The notes under the pieces: generated by a model | Databases searched by the model: none | What the model saw: only the letters and a program-made list of their open reading frames with translations | What the model was told of the DNA's origin: nothing | Made by a program: the position numbers and the translations under genes | From: Natronoarchaeum mannanilyticum | Lineage (GTDB): Archaea; Halobacteriota; Halobacteria; Halobacteriales; Natronoarchaeaceae | Length of the DNA: 64,000 nucleotides | Assembly (NCBI RefSeq): GCF_039522665.1 | Contig: NZ_BAAADV010000007.1 | Span: 248,001 to 312,000 of the forward strand | Direction of reading: 5' to 3' | Part shown: positions 35,809 to 44,031 of the stretch, one piece after another | How positions within the stretch are numbered: the stretch's first letter is position 1 | Layout of the letters: each line of letters opens with the position of its first letter

Positions 35809-36783
35809 TTACAGCTCCAGCCCGCGAATCGCGACGCCGTCGCCCTCCTGCACGTCGCCGATGACCCGCCCGTCCGTGGCGTCCGCCAGTGCGTCCGCCC
35901 GATCCGCGGGAACCGCCGCGACAAAGCCGGTGCCCATGTTGAACGTGCGGTGCATCTCCTCGTCGGCGACGTTGCCCTCCCGCTGGACGAACTCGAAGAC
36001 GTCCTGAGCGGGCAGCGGGTCGGTGATCTCGTAGCGGTGCTCGCCGAGCCGTTCGAGGTTGGTCCAGCCGCCGCCGGTGACGTGGGCCGCGGCGCGGACG
36101 CCGTGCTCGCGCATCGGTTCGAGCAAGTAGGTGTAGAGCCGCGTCGGCTCCAGCAGCTCCTCGCCGATCGAGCGGTCGGGATTCGGCGGGAACGGATCGT
36201 CGTACTCGTGGTCGCGCGTGACGGCTTCCCGGGCCAGCGTCAGCCCGTTCGAGTGGATGCCGCTGGAGGGAAAGCCGACCAGCGCGTCGCCCGGCCGGGC
36301 CTCGCCGTCGAACGTGGCGTCCTTGGGGGAGAGGCCGGCGCAGGTCCCCGCCAGGTCCAGCCCGTCGATCACGTCGGGCATCACGGCCGTCTCGCCGCCC
36401 AGCAGCGCGAGGCCGGCTTCCTCGGCGCCCGCCGAGAGACCGTCGCCGACCTGCTCGGAGAACTCCTCGCTGGGCTCCTCGACAGCGAGGTAGTCGACGA
36501 ACGCGACCGGCTCGACGCCGGCGGCGACGAGATCGTTTGCGTTCATCGCGATGCAGTCGATGCCGACCGTCGAGTAGTCGCCCAGCGCCTCGGCGACGAG
36601 CAGTTTCGTCCCGACGCCGTCGGTCGCCAGCCCCAGGAAGCGATCGCCGATGTCCAGCAGTCCGGCGTACTCCGTGTCGACCACGTTGCCGACGGCGTCC
36701 AGCAGCGCCGCCGTCGCCGCTTCGCTCTCCTCGATGTCGACGCCCGCCTCCGAGTAGGTGAGGCGGTCCTCGTCGTCACTCAT
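35809..36783 (-). CDS. purM: Phosphoribosylformylglycinamidine cyclo-ligase
   Basis: A 324-residue AIR synthase. The N-terminal start LTYSEAGVDIEESEAA is the family signature, GLATDGVGTKLLVAEALG follows with the ATP loop, and GEARPGDALVGFPSSGIHSNGLTLARE and AHVTGGGWTNLERLG are the substrate regions. It closes FGAM to aminoimidazole ribotide in purine synthesis; purF lies 5 kb away on the same strand. The ATG at 36783 is preceded by GCTTTTGCCGG, a possible promoter. Length is normal. Confidence 0.94.
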   Translation of the reverse strand: MSDDEDRLTYSEAGVDIEESEAATAALLDAVGNVVDTEYAGLLDIGDRFLGLATDGVGTKLLVAEALGDYSTVGIDCIAMNANDLVAAGVEPVAFVDYLAVEEPSEEFSEQVGDGLSAGAEEAGLALLGGETAVMPDVIDGLDLAGTCAGLSPKDATFDGEARPGDALVGFPSSGIHSNGLTLAREAVTRDHEYDDPFPPNPDRSIGEELLEPTRLYTYLLEPMREHGVRAAAHVTGGGWTNLERLGEHRYEITDPLPAQDVFEFVQREGNVADEEMHRTFNMGTGFVAAVPADRADALADATDGRVIGDVQEGDGVAIRGLEL

Positions 36784-36882
36784 ACCGAGAGAGCGCACCG
36801 CTGCCGGCAAAAGCCCACCGGTATGGGCGGGCCGACCGGCGGCGTCCGCCTGCGTTCCGTCCGCCGTGGAGACGCGCTCGGC

Positions 36883-36894
36883 CGAACACGTTCG
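36883..36894. promoter_or_regulatory. CGAAC-N2-GTTCG inverted repeat upstream of DUF2249 gene 1
   Basis: CGAACACGTTCG has two perfect inverted 5-base arms separated by AC. It ends 40 bases before the ATG of the DUF2249 gene at 36935. The same arms and spacing recur 38 bases before the other DUF2249 gene (46923), which argues for a shared operator. The arms resemble the CGAAC/GTTCG half sites I recall for haloarchaeal NarO-type HTH-10 regulators, though with a shorter spacer than I remember. Confidence 0.55.
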
Positions 36895-36934
36895 GGGGAA
36901 GCCCGAGGGCGGCGTCGACCCAACTCACGGGTGC

Positions 36935-37162
36935 ATGACAAGGATCGACGCCCGCGAGATTCCGCCGGTACAGCGCCACGACAAGATCCACGAGGCCTTC
37001 CACGACCTGGAGAGCGGCGAGACGCTCACGATCGTCAACGACCACGAGCCCAAGCCGCTGTTCTACGAGATGCAGGCCGAGATCGATGCGTTCGACGCCG
37101 ACAACTACGAGGTCGAGCAGCGCGCGCCCGAGGAGTTCGTCGCGAAGTTCCCCAAGAAATAA
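36935..37162 (+). CDS. DUF2249 domain protein
   Basis: A 75-residue protein matching DUF2249: TRIDAREIPPVQRHDKIHEAFHDLESGETLTIVNDHEPKPL (in parts) with the conserved RHDKIHEAF helix, NDHEPKPLFYEM and the ending EQRAPEEFVAKFPKK. DUF2249 is a TusA-like small fold often found in haloarchaeal clusters with nitrite or nitric-oxide metabolism or hemerythrins. It is followed without gap by a cupin gene (stop and start share one base, TAATG). An inverted repeat upstream suggests co-regulation with the second DUF2249 gene at 46923. Confidence 0.85.
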   Translation: MTRIDAREIPPVQRHDKIHEAFHDLESGETLTIVNDHEPKPLFYEMQAEIDAFDADNYEVEQRAPEEFVAKFPKK

Positions 37163-37464
37163 TGGTGTCGCTCCAGTCGCTCGACGACCTGGAAGGCGAA
37201 CCGCACGCCGAACTGTTCCCCGGCGAGGAGCCCCAGACGATCCGGCTCTCGCTCGACGAAGGCGAGGAGATCGCGCCCCACCAGCATCCGGACCGTCAGA
37301 TCGTGTTTCACCAGCTGTCGGGCGCCGTCGACGTGACGCTGGGCGAGGAAACGTACGAACTCTCGCCGGGCGACGTCGCCCGGTTCGACGGCGACCAGTA
37401 CGTCTCGCCGAAGGCCAGAAGCGACAGCGAGGCGCTGCTCGTGCTCGCGCCTCGCGAGGAATAG
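37162..37464 (+). CDS. Cupin-domain protein
   Basis: A 100-residue single-domain cupin. Motif 1 reads EEIAPHQHPDRQIVFHQLSG, with the metal-binding His residues, and motif 2 GDVARFDGDQYVSPKA. It starts in the last base of the DUF2249 stop (TAATG), so translation is coupled. Small cupins of this size are metal-binding sensors or isomerases. It likely belongs to the same regulon as the DUF2249 gene. Convergent with the membrane protein at 37535. Confidence 0.8.
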   Translation: MVSLQSLDDLEGEPHAELFPGEEPQTIRLSLDEGEEIAPHQHPDRQIVFHQLSGAVDVTLGEETYELSPGDVARFDGDQYVSPKARSDSEALLVLAPREE

Positions 37465-37534
37465 CGCGTCGAAAAACGGGACGTCTCGGCGGCTTCTTTT
37501 CGACGACTCGGACGTCAGTCGACTCCGGACACCG

Positions 37535-38242
37535 TCAGTCGTCGTCGGACGTCGCGGCCGTCGCCCGGTCGCCCTCGCCCAGGACGCCGTCGACGTACTC
37601 AGCGACGTGGTCCTTGCTCGCCAGTCCGACGCTGATGCCGATCGCCAGCGCGAAGGCGAGCGCGATGCCGAGCGTCGCGGCCTCGACCACGACGAGGACG
37701 ATTCCCGTGTGGAGTCCGAGCAGGTCGAGCACGATCACGCCGGCCACGAGGTACAGCGCGGCCTGCACGATCCCGCCGACGGCGGGTTCGGCCGCGGTGC
37801 CCTCCACGGGCTCCCACCGCGCGGCGCGGTTCCCGACCGCCGTCGCGACGATCGACGCCAGCGCGAGCAGGCCGAGTCCGACCACGACGAACGTGGCGTA
37901 GAACAGCAGGTCGGACGCCAGCTGGCTGATTAGCCCGATACGAAGGATCGTGAGCGCGAGCGCGCCGCCGACGACGTAGCCGTAGAGTTCGAGAACCGTC
38001 TCGGTTCCGTCGCGCAAGTCGCCCGTTCCCTCGCCGCCGGTGGCGCCCAGCGGCGTCGTTTCGAGTCGGCCGAAGACGCCGAGGCGGGCGATCGCGTCCG
38101 TCGCCTTCTCGGCCAGCTTCGGGGCGACGTACGCCACTACGCCCAGAACGATCGCTGCCCCGATCAGCTGGGGCAGGAGGTCGATGCCGGTCAGAATCGT
38201 CTGTCGCAGCGTCGTCTCGAGGTTGTCGATGATTACACTCAT
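37535..38242 (-). CDS. MscS-like/conserved-helix membrane protein
   Basis: A 235-residue protein with helices LPQLIGAAIVLGVVAYVAPKLAE, YGYVVGGALALTILRIGL, YATFVVVGLGLLALASIVA, QAALYLVAGVIVLDLLGL and IVLVVVEAATLGIALAFALAIGISVGLASKDHVAEYV. The N-terminal IPQLIGA-type helix pattern and the GIALAFALAIGISVGLASKDH ending resemble the transmembrane part of small mechanosensitive channel-like proteins, but the MscS beta domain is missing. It starts at an ATG preceded by an AT-rich stretch (38274-38310) that holds its promoter. Confidence 0.6.
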   Translation of the reverse strand: MSVIIDNLETTLRQTILTGIDLLPQLIGAAIVLGVVAYVAPKLAEKATDAIARLGVFGRLETTPLGATGGEGTGDLRDGTETVLELYGYVVGGALALTILRIGLISQLASDLLFYATFVVVGLGLLALASIVATAVGNRAARWEPVEGTAAEPAVGGIVQAALYLVAGVIVLDLLGLHTGIVLVVVEAATLGIALAFALAIGISVGLASKDHVAEYVDGVLGEGDRATAATSDDD

Positions 38243-38371
38243 TGTAGTTCTCCTCTGGGGGGTTCGTCTCGAAATCAAACTAACGGCAAATAGTATTTAC
38301 TATATATTCTGAAGCATCGGTGGCGAAAGATTCGGGGGATTTGAGCTCGATCGGCGTCGAGCCGGAGAGGA

Positions 38372-40060
38372 CTACTCCTCGTCGGACTCCTGAAACAGCG
38401 CGGCGAAGATGCGGTTTTCGGCGGTTCGGAGGTGCTGGGAGAACGTCGCCGGCGCGATGTCGAGCGACTCGGCGATCTCTTCCCCGGAGCTGTCGCGGGG
38501 CCACTCGAAGTAGCCCGCGTAGTACGCGGTTTCGACGACGGTTCGCTGGCGGTCCGTCAGATCGTCGTGGAACGCCGAGACCATCCGACTCGTGCCGCCG
38601 TCGTCGCGGCTCACCTGGCGCTGTGCGCGCAGTTCGGCCGTCGGATAGCTCTCCTGAACCACGTCGACGATCTGGCGCACGTCGGCGCCGTGGGGAAGCT
38701 GGACCGCCAGGTGGAAGTCGCCGTCTTCGATCGTCGCCGCCTCAACGTAGCCGCCGTGGGCGGCGACGGCGGCCTGAACTGAGGGTTCGCCGAACCGGAC
38801 CTCGAACCGGAGCCGGTCGAGCTCTTCGTCGACGACCCGGACGGATTCCCAGGCCGGAAGCGCGTCGACGAGCGCGTTCAGCACGTCCCCGTTGTCCGCC
38901 GGCGTCGACCCGTAGCCGAGGTACTCGTCGCCGCCCGCGGGGACGACCTGTTCGATCCGGATCTCGTCGTCGGTTCGCTCGGCGATGTCGAACTCCGCGA
39001 ACACGTTTTCGACCCGGAAATTGGCCTCGATGACCTCGTCGCTCAGCAGCGCGCGCTTGCGCTCGACGGCCGCGATGGCGTGGCCGACGATCTCGCCGAG
39101 CTGCCCGATCACCTCGCGCTCCCGATCGGCGAACGCGTCCGGACGGTCGGCGTACACGTTCAGGACGCCGTAGATCGTCCCCTCGTGGACGATCGGGATC
39201 GCCGCCGACGAGTACGCGCCCCGCTCCCGGACGTACTCGCGCCACGGTTCGTACTCGTAGTCCTCCTCGACGTTGCGGGTCACCTGGATCTCGCGGGTCC
39301 GGAACGCCCGCCCCGTCGGGCCGCGGCCCTCCGGATCGTCCTCGTCGGCGGTGATCGTGATATCGTCGAGATACCCCTCGACCCCGGCCTCGGCGCGCAG
39401 CTCGAACTCGTCGGTCGCGGCGTCGAGCACGCCGATCCACGCGAACTCGTACGACGCCGAGTCGGCCAGGGCCTCGCAGACGGTCCGTTCTATCTCCTCG
39501 CGCGTCGACTGGTCGATCACGGCGTCGGTGATCTCTCGGACGACGCCGTTGAGCTGGTTCAGGGCGGCGAGCTGTTCGCGGTGGCGTTCGAGCTGGCGCT
39601 CGCGGGCCTTCCGTTCGATCGCGTGGTACACCGATCGGACCAGCAGGTCGGCGTTGATCTCGTCCTTGACGAGGTACTCCTCGGCGCCGCGTCGCAGCGC
39701 CTCCAGGCCGACTTCGCGGTCCCGGAGTCCGGTCAACACGACGACCGGGACCGCTTCGGTCCGGTCGACGACCCGCTCTAAGGTTTCCAGTCCCTGACTG
39801 TCCGGCAGGTCGAGATCCAGCAGCACGACGTCCTGTCGCTGCTCGTCGAGCCGTTCGAGCCCGTCCTCCAGGCGGCTCTCGTGGACGAGTTCGAGTTCCT
39901 CCTCCTGGTCGTCGAGCTGCGGGCTCGCGAGCACCTCGCCACCGGGGTCGATCGTCCTGTTCGACAGTTCGCTGGCGTCGTCGAGGATCTCGCGGATGTA
40001 GCGGGCGTCGCCCGGGTTGTCCTCGACCAGCAGGATGCTGAGCGGCGACTGTCGCGTCAT
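38372..40060 (-). CDS. Receiver-GAF-bacterioopsin activator-type HTH-10 regulator
   Basis: A 562-residue multi-domain regulator. Domains: receiver at 8-135 (LSILLVEDNPGDARYIRE, phospho-acceptor Asp in VVLLDLDLPDSQGLE, LTGLRDREVGLEAL, Lys in EEYLVKDEINADL); coiled helix; GAF at about 175-310 (GVLDAATDEFEL through IVHEGTIYGVLNVYADRPDAF); bacterioopsin activator-like domain at 330-480; HTH-10 at 510-555 (LTDRQRTVVETAYYAGYFEWPRDSSGEEIAESLDIAPATFSQHLRTAENRI). Its start overlaps the stop of the upstream receiver protein by four bases, so it is the output of the kinase operon. It most likely activates transcription; inputs may be redox or light. Confidence 0.9.
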   Translation of the reverse strand: MTRQSPLSILLVEDNPGDARYIREILDDASELSNRTIDPGGEVLASPQLDDQEEELELVHESRLEDGLERLDEQRQDVVLLDLDLPDSQGLETLERVVDRTEAVPVVVLTGLRDREVGLEALRRGAEEYLVKDEINADLLVRSVYHAIERKARERQLERHREQLAALNQLNGVVREITDAVIDQSTREEIERTVCEALADSASYEFAWIGVLDAATDEFELRAEAGVEGYLDDITITADEDDPEGRGPTGRAFRTREIQVTRNVEEDYEYEPWREYVRERGAYSSAAIPIVHEGTIYGVLNVYADRPDAFADREREVIGQLGEIVGHAIAAVERKRALLSDEVIEANFRVENVFAEFDIAERTDDEIRIEQVVPAGGDEYLGYGSTPADNGDVLNALVDALPAWESVRVVDEELDRLRFEVRFGEPSVQAAVAAHGGYVEAATIEDGDFHLAVQLPHGADVRQIVDVVQESYPTAELRAQRQVSRDDGGTSRMVSAFHDDLTDRQRTVVETAYYAGYFEWPRDSSGEEIAESLDIAPATFSQHLRTAENRIFAALFQESDEE

Positions 40061-40539
40061 TCTTCCCCCTCGAGCGGCGTCGGTTCGGCCTCCGGTTCGG
40101 GCGGCAGTTTGACGAGCGTGAACCAGAATTCCTCGAAGGACTGCACCAGCTCGACGAACTCGTCGGGGTCGACCGGCTTCGTGAGATACGCGTTCGAGTG
40201 CAGCTCGTAGCTCTCGACGATGTCTTCTTCCGCCGACGAACTGGTCAGCACGATCACCGGGATCCGCTTGAGCGCGTCGTCGGTCTTGATCTCCTCCAGG
40301 ACCTCCGTGCCGTCGATCTTCGGGAGGTTCAGATCCAGCAACACGAGATCCGGCGTCGGCGCCGACTCGTAGTCGCCGCGCCGATAGACGAAATCGAGCG
40401 CCGATTCGCCGTCGCGGACGACGTGGAGATCGTTGCTGATCTTCGCCTCCGCGAACGCCTCCTCTGTCAGGCGAACGTCCCCGGGATTGTCCTCGACCAG
40501 CAGGACGTCGATCGGCTCGGCCGACCTATGTTCAATCAT
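40057..40539 (-). CDS. Stand-alone response regulator receiver
   Basis: A 160-residue receiver protein: IDVLLVEDNPGDVRLTEEAF, phospho-acceptor Asp in LVLLDLNLPKIDGTEVLEE, IVLTSSSAEEDIVESYELHSNAYLTKPVDPDEFVELV. After about residue 130 a short WFTLVKLPP tail and acidic end follow; there is no DNA-binding domain, so it may shuttle phosphate. Its start overlaps the kinase stop by 8 bases and its stop overlaps the next regulator's start by 4, forming one tight operon with phosphotransfer likely from kinase to this protein to the GAF-HTH-10 protein. Confidence 0.92.
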   Translation of the reverse strand: MIEHRSAEPIDVLLVEDNPGDVRLTEEAFAEAKISNDLHVVRDGESALDFVYRRGDYESAPTPDLVLLDLNLPKIDGTEVLEEIKTDDALKRIPVIVLTSSSAEEDIVESYELHSNAYLTKPVDPDEFVELVQSFEEFWFTLVKLPPEPEAEPTPLEGEE

Positions 40540-43500
40540 TGTCTTCCCCTTGAGCGGGCACGCTAAAGTAAAATGTCGATCCCTCTCCGGGCGTCGAGTC
40601 GACCCAGATCTCGCCGCCGTGACGCTCGACGATCCGCCGGCACAGCGCGAGTCCGATTCCCGTCCCATCGTGTTCCTCGCGCGTGTGAAGCCGGTTGAAC
40701 ACCTCGAACACGCGATCGGCGTGCTCGGGATCGATGCCGATCCCATCGTCGCTGACCGAGACGATCCACATCTCGCCGTCGCGCTCGGCGCCGACGTCGA
40801 CCTGGGGCGGGCCCTCCTCACTGTACTCGATGGCGTTGCTCAGGAGATTCTCGAACACCTGCCGGAGCTGCCCCTCGTCGCCGTACGCCTCCGGGAGCGG
40901 CTCGGCTTCGATCTCGGCGTCGCTCTCCGCGATCTTCACCTCCAGATCCTGGATCGCGTCCTCGTAGACGGCTTCGAGATCGACGGGCTCGAAGGGGTCC
41001 CCGCGCGTCTCGACGCGGGAGTACTCCAGCAGGGCGTCGATCATCTCGCGCATCCGTTCGGCGCCGTCGACGGCGAACTCGATGAACTCCTCGGCGTCGT
41101 CGTCGAGCTCGTCGGCGTACCGCCGTTCGACCAGCGACAGGTAGCTCGATACCATCCGAAGGGGCTCCTGGAGGTCGTGGGACGCCGCGTACGCGAACTG
41201 TTCGAGGCGCTCGTTGGACTCCTCTAGCTTCCGTCGTCGCTCCTTTCGTTCCGTGATGTCGCGGACGACGCCGACCTCCTCGCGTTCGTCGTCGGTATCG
41301 ATCGACGCGAACGTCCCCTCCGCGGGGATCGCGCCGCCGTCTTTCGTCCGGAGCGTCGCCTCCATGGTGGGTTCGTCGCCGTCCTCGAGCGCGGCCCCCG
41401 ACAGCATCTCTCGCGAGTCCCCGATCGTCGCCTCGTCGACGACCAGCGACGCGTGCGCGCCGACCAGCTCGTCGCGATCGTAGCCGGTCATCTCGGCGTA
41501 CGCGTCGTTGACCATCGTGAAGTAGCCGTCCTCGTCTTTCACGTAGATGCCGTCCTCGATCGTCTCGACGATCGTCTCGTACTTGGTCAGCTCGCGCTCC
41601 CTGTCCTTCTGCTCGGAGACGTCCCGCCCGATACCGGCCAGGACGGTGTCGCCCTCGGGGTTCTCGACCGTCGTCGCCGAGAACTCGTAGGGGATCCGCT
41701 CGCCGTCGTTCGTCACGAGATCGGCCTCGACGATCACGCCTCCCTCCTCGAACCCTTTCGCGACGGCGGACGCGATCGTCTCGGCGTCCTCCTCGAAGAA
41801 GTCCAGCGCGTCCATCGAGTCGATCTCCGCGTTCGAGTACCCCGTCACGTCGGCGAGGCTCTCGTTCCACCGACGCAGCCCGCCGTCGGAATCGAGCACG
41901 TAGAACAGGTCGTCGATCCCGTCGATCACGTCGTCGAGGTACTCGCTGTACTGTTCGAGGGCGCGCTCCTGTTCTTTCTGCTCGGTGACGTCGATCGCCA
42001 TCGTCATCCCGGCGAACACGTCGCCGCGCTCGTCGGCGATCGGCACCGCCTGGAAGATCCACTCCCGGTCGACGTACTCGAGTTCGACGGTGCTCTCTTC
42101 TCCGTCCAGCGCGTCCTGAAACGCCGGTTCGAGAGTATCGACGGTTTCCTCGTCCCAGGCGTCCCGGAACGAGTTGCCCTCGAGGTCCTCGGGATCGACG
42201 GGAATCCTGTCGAACCCCTGACCCGCCGCCAGCGTGTACTCGAGGTCGTGATCGAACAGCGTCACGACGCCGTTCGGGAAGTGCTCGGCGAGCGTCCGAT
42301 ACCGGCGCTCCGACTCCTCGAGTTCGCGCTCGCGCTGCTTCCGTTCGGAGATATCCCGGAAGTACACCGACAGTCCGGTTTCCGAGGGATACGCCCGAAC
42401 CTCGAACCAGATGTCGAGCGGCTCGGGGTAGTACTCCTCGAACGAGACGGTCTCCTGATTCTCCAGTGCGCGCTCGTAGTGGGGCTTGAACAGTCTCTCG
42501 GTGGCTTTCGGGAACTGGTCCCAGATGGACTCGCCGACCAGCTCCCGATCCTCCGGATTGATCAGCTCGTGCGCCCGCTCGTTGATGTGGGTGAATCGGA
42601 ACTCCTCGTCGAGCGCGAAGAACGCGTCGGAAACGCGGCCGAACACTTCCCCGAGTTCCGACTCGAGTTCGTCGCGCTGCCGGCGGAGCTGGCGCTCGCG
42701 GCGCTTGAGCTCCGTCACGTCCTCTCCCGCAACGACGACCCGATCGACCGACTCCTCGGCGTCGAACAGCGGGACGGCGTTGACCCGGAACCAGCGGCGA
42801 TCGCCGTCGGGCGGGTCGATGGCGATTTCGTCGTTCACGACTGGCTCGCCGCTCTCGAGCACTCGCGCGGGCGGGAGCTCGTCGGCCGGGAGCGGCTTCT
42901 CCTCGGCGTCGTACACGTCCCACCGGTCGGCGTCGTGGAGGTCGTCCACGTCGCCCGATTCGGGGAGACCGAACACGTCGCGGGTCCGGCGGTTCGACAG
43001 CAGCAACTCGCCGTCGCTGTCGTACACCGCGATCGCCACCGGGGCCGTCTGGAGCAGCTTCTCGTTGAGGTCGCGCTCGCGGCGCAGTTCGCGCTCCCGT
43101 TCGCGGCGATCGGTCATGTCGTGGGTCACTTTCGCGAACCCCTGAAGCGTGCCGTCGTCGTCGCGGACCGCCGTGATCGTCACGTTCGCCCAGAAGTGCG
43201 AGCCGTCGGCGCGAACGCGCCAGCCCTCGTCCTCGACCCAGCTCTCTTCCATCGCCGCGTCGAGATTCGAAGCCGGGACGCCCGCCTCCCTGTCCTCGTC
43301 GGTGTAGAACGTCGAGAAGTGCTGTCCGACGATCTCGTCCTCGGCGTACCCCTTGATCCGCTCGGCGCCCTCGTTCCAGGTGGCGACTCGGCCGTCGGGA
43401 TCGAGCATGAAGATGGCGTACTCCTCGACGGCGTCGACCAGCGACCGGAACCGCTGTTCGCTCTCCTCGAGCTGGCTCTCGTCGACGGTCTCCGACCCGG

Positions 43501-43894
43501 CGCGGAGGACGCCGACGCTCCCGCGATACTCGCCGCCCTCCTCGACGAGCGCGATGCGAAGCTCCTCGAACCCGGCGTTCGCGACGGCCGGATCGGTCAG
43601 CAGCTCCAGCGTCGCCGCGTCGTCGGGACCGTCGCGGAGCTCCGCGACGGTCGCTTCGGCGCGCTCGGCGTCGTCGCCGAGGATCGCCGCGACGTGCTCC
43701 CCCACGAGCTCGTCGCGACGCCGGCCGACCGCGTCGGCGATCGCGTCGTTCGCGTCGACGATCGTCGCCTCGGCGTCGAGCTGGAACAGGCCGTCGTCGA
43801 CCGCGTCGACGAGCGTCCGATAGCGCTCGATCGTCACTCCGTCGTGCGAGTCCTCCGGAACGGTCGATCCGGCGGACCCCCCTCCCTCGGTCAT
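40532..43894 (-). CDS. Seven-PAS-domain histidine kinase
   Basis: A 1,120-residue soluble kinase. I count seven PAS units: about residues 25-110, 147-268, 270-400, 412-520, 525-645, 650-765 and 768-885. Each has the PAS pattern (for example WNEGAERIKGYAEDEIVGQH and WNESLADVTGYSNAEI) and ends in a coiled RERERELRRE-type linker. HisKA follows with the phospho-His in YAASHDLQEPLRMVSSYLSL, and the ATP-binding part has FENLLSNAIEYS and SDDGIGIDPEHADRVFEVF. No transmembrane helix is seen, so the kinase is cytoplasmic. It is the first gene of the kinase operon, with a TATA box at leaderless distance. Specific ligands cannot be deduced. Confidence 0.93.
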   Translation of the reverse strand: MTEGGGSAGSTVPEDSHDGVTIERYRTLVDAVDDGLFQLDAEATIVDANDAIADAVGRRRDELVGEHVAAILGDDAERAEATVAELRDGPDDAATLELLTDPAVANAGFEELRIALVEEGGEYRGSVGVLRAGSETVDESQLEESEQRFRSLVDAVEEYAIFMLDPDGRVATWNEGAERIKGYAEDEIVGQHFSTFYTDEDREAGVPASNLDAAMEESWVEDEGWRVRADGSHFWANVTITAVRDDDGTLQGFAKVTHDMTDRRERERELRRERDLNEKLLQTAPVAIAVYDSDGELLLSNRRTRDVFGLPESGDVDDLHDADRWDVYDAEEKPLPADELPPARVLESGEPVVNDEIAIDPPDGDRRWFRVNAVPLFDAEESVDRVVVAGEDVTELKRRERQLRRQRDELESELGEVFGRVSDAFFALDEEFRFTHINERAHELINPEDRELVGESIWDQFPKATERLFKPHYERALENQETVSFEEYYPEPLDIWFEVRAYPSETGLSVYFRDISERKQRERELEESERRYRTLAEHFPNGVVTLFDHDLEYTLAAGQGFDRIPVDPEDLEGNSFRDAWDEETVDTLEPAFQDALDGEESTVELEYVDREWIFQAVPIADERGDVFAGMTMAIDVTEQKEQERALEQYSEYLDDVIDGIDDLFYVLDSDGGLRRWNESLADVTGYSNAEIDSMDALDFFEEDAETIASAVAKGFEEGGVIVEADLVTNDGERIPYEFSATTVENPEGDTVLAGIGRDVSEQKDRERELTKYETIVETIEDGIYVKDEDGYFTMVNDAYAEMTGYDRDELVGAHASLVVDEATIGDSREMLSGAALEDGDEPTMEATLRTKDGGAIPAEGTFASIDTDDEREEVGVVRDITERKERRRKLEESNERLEQFAYAASHDLQEPLRMVSSYLSLVERRYADELDDDAEEFIEFAVDGAERMREMIDALLEYSRVETRGDPFEPVDLEAVYEDAIQDLEVKIAESDAEIEAEPLPEAYGDEGQLRQVFENLLSNAIEYSEEGPPQVDVGAERDGEMWIVSVSDDGIGIDPEHADRVFEVFNRLHTREEHDGTGIGLALCRRIVERHGGEIWVDSTPGEGSTFYFSVPAQGEDND

Positions 43895-43918
43895 ACAGTG
43901 TATAGTGATCCCAGGAGC

Positions 43919-43928
43919 GGATAAAACT
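43919..43928 (-). promoter_or_regulatory. TATA box for the kinase operon
   Basis: The minus strand reads AGTTTTATCC, centred 29 bases from the kinase ATG at 43894, so the first gene of the operon is leaderless. Confidence 0.6.
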
Positions 43929-44031
43929 CGCGCCGGACCCGTCGGGTGAAGGAAGTTTCGGCGGCAGGTTCGCCTCGCAGTCCGGATCGACGAGGACGGC
44001 GATTCGGCGTCGTCCGGCGGCGTTCAGCCGC

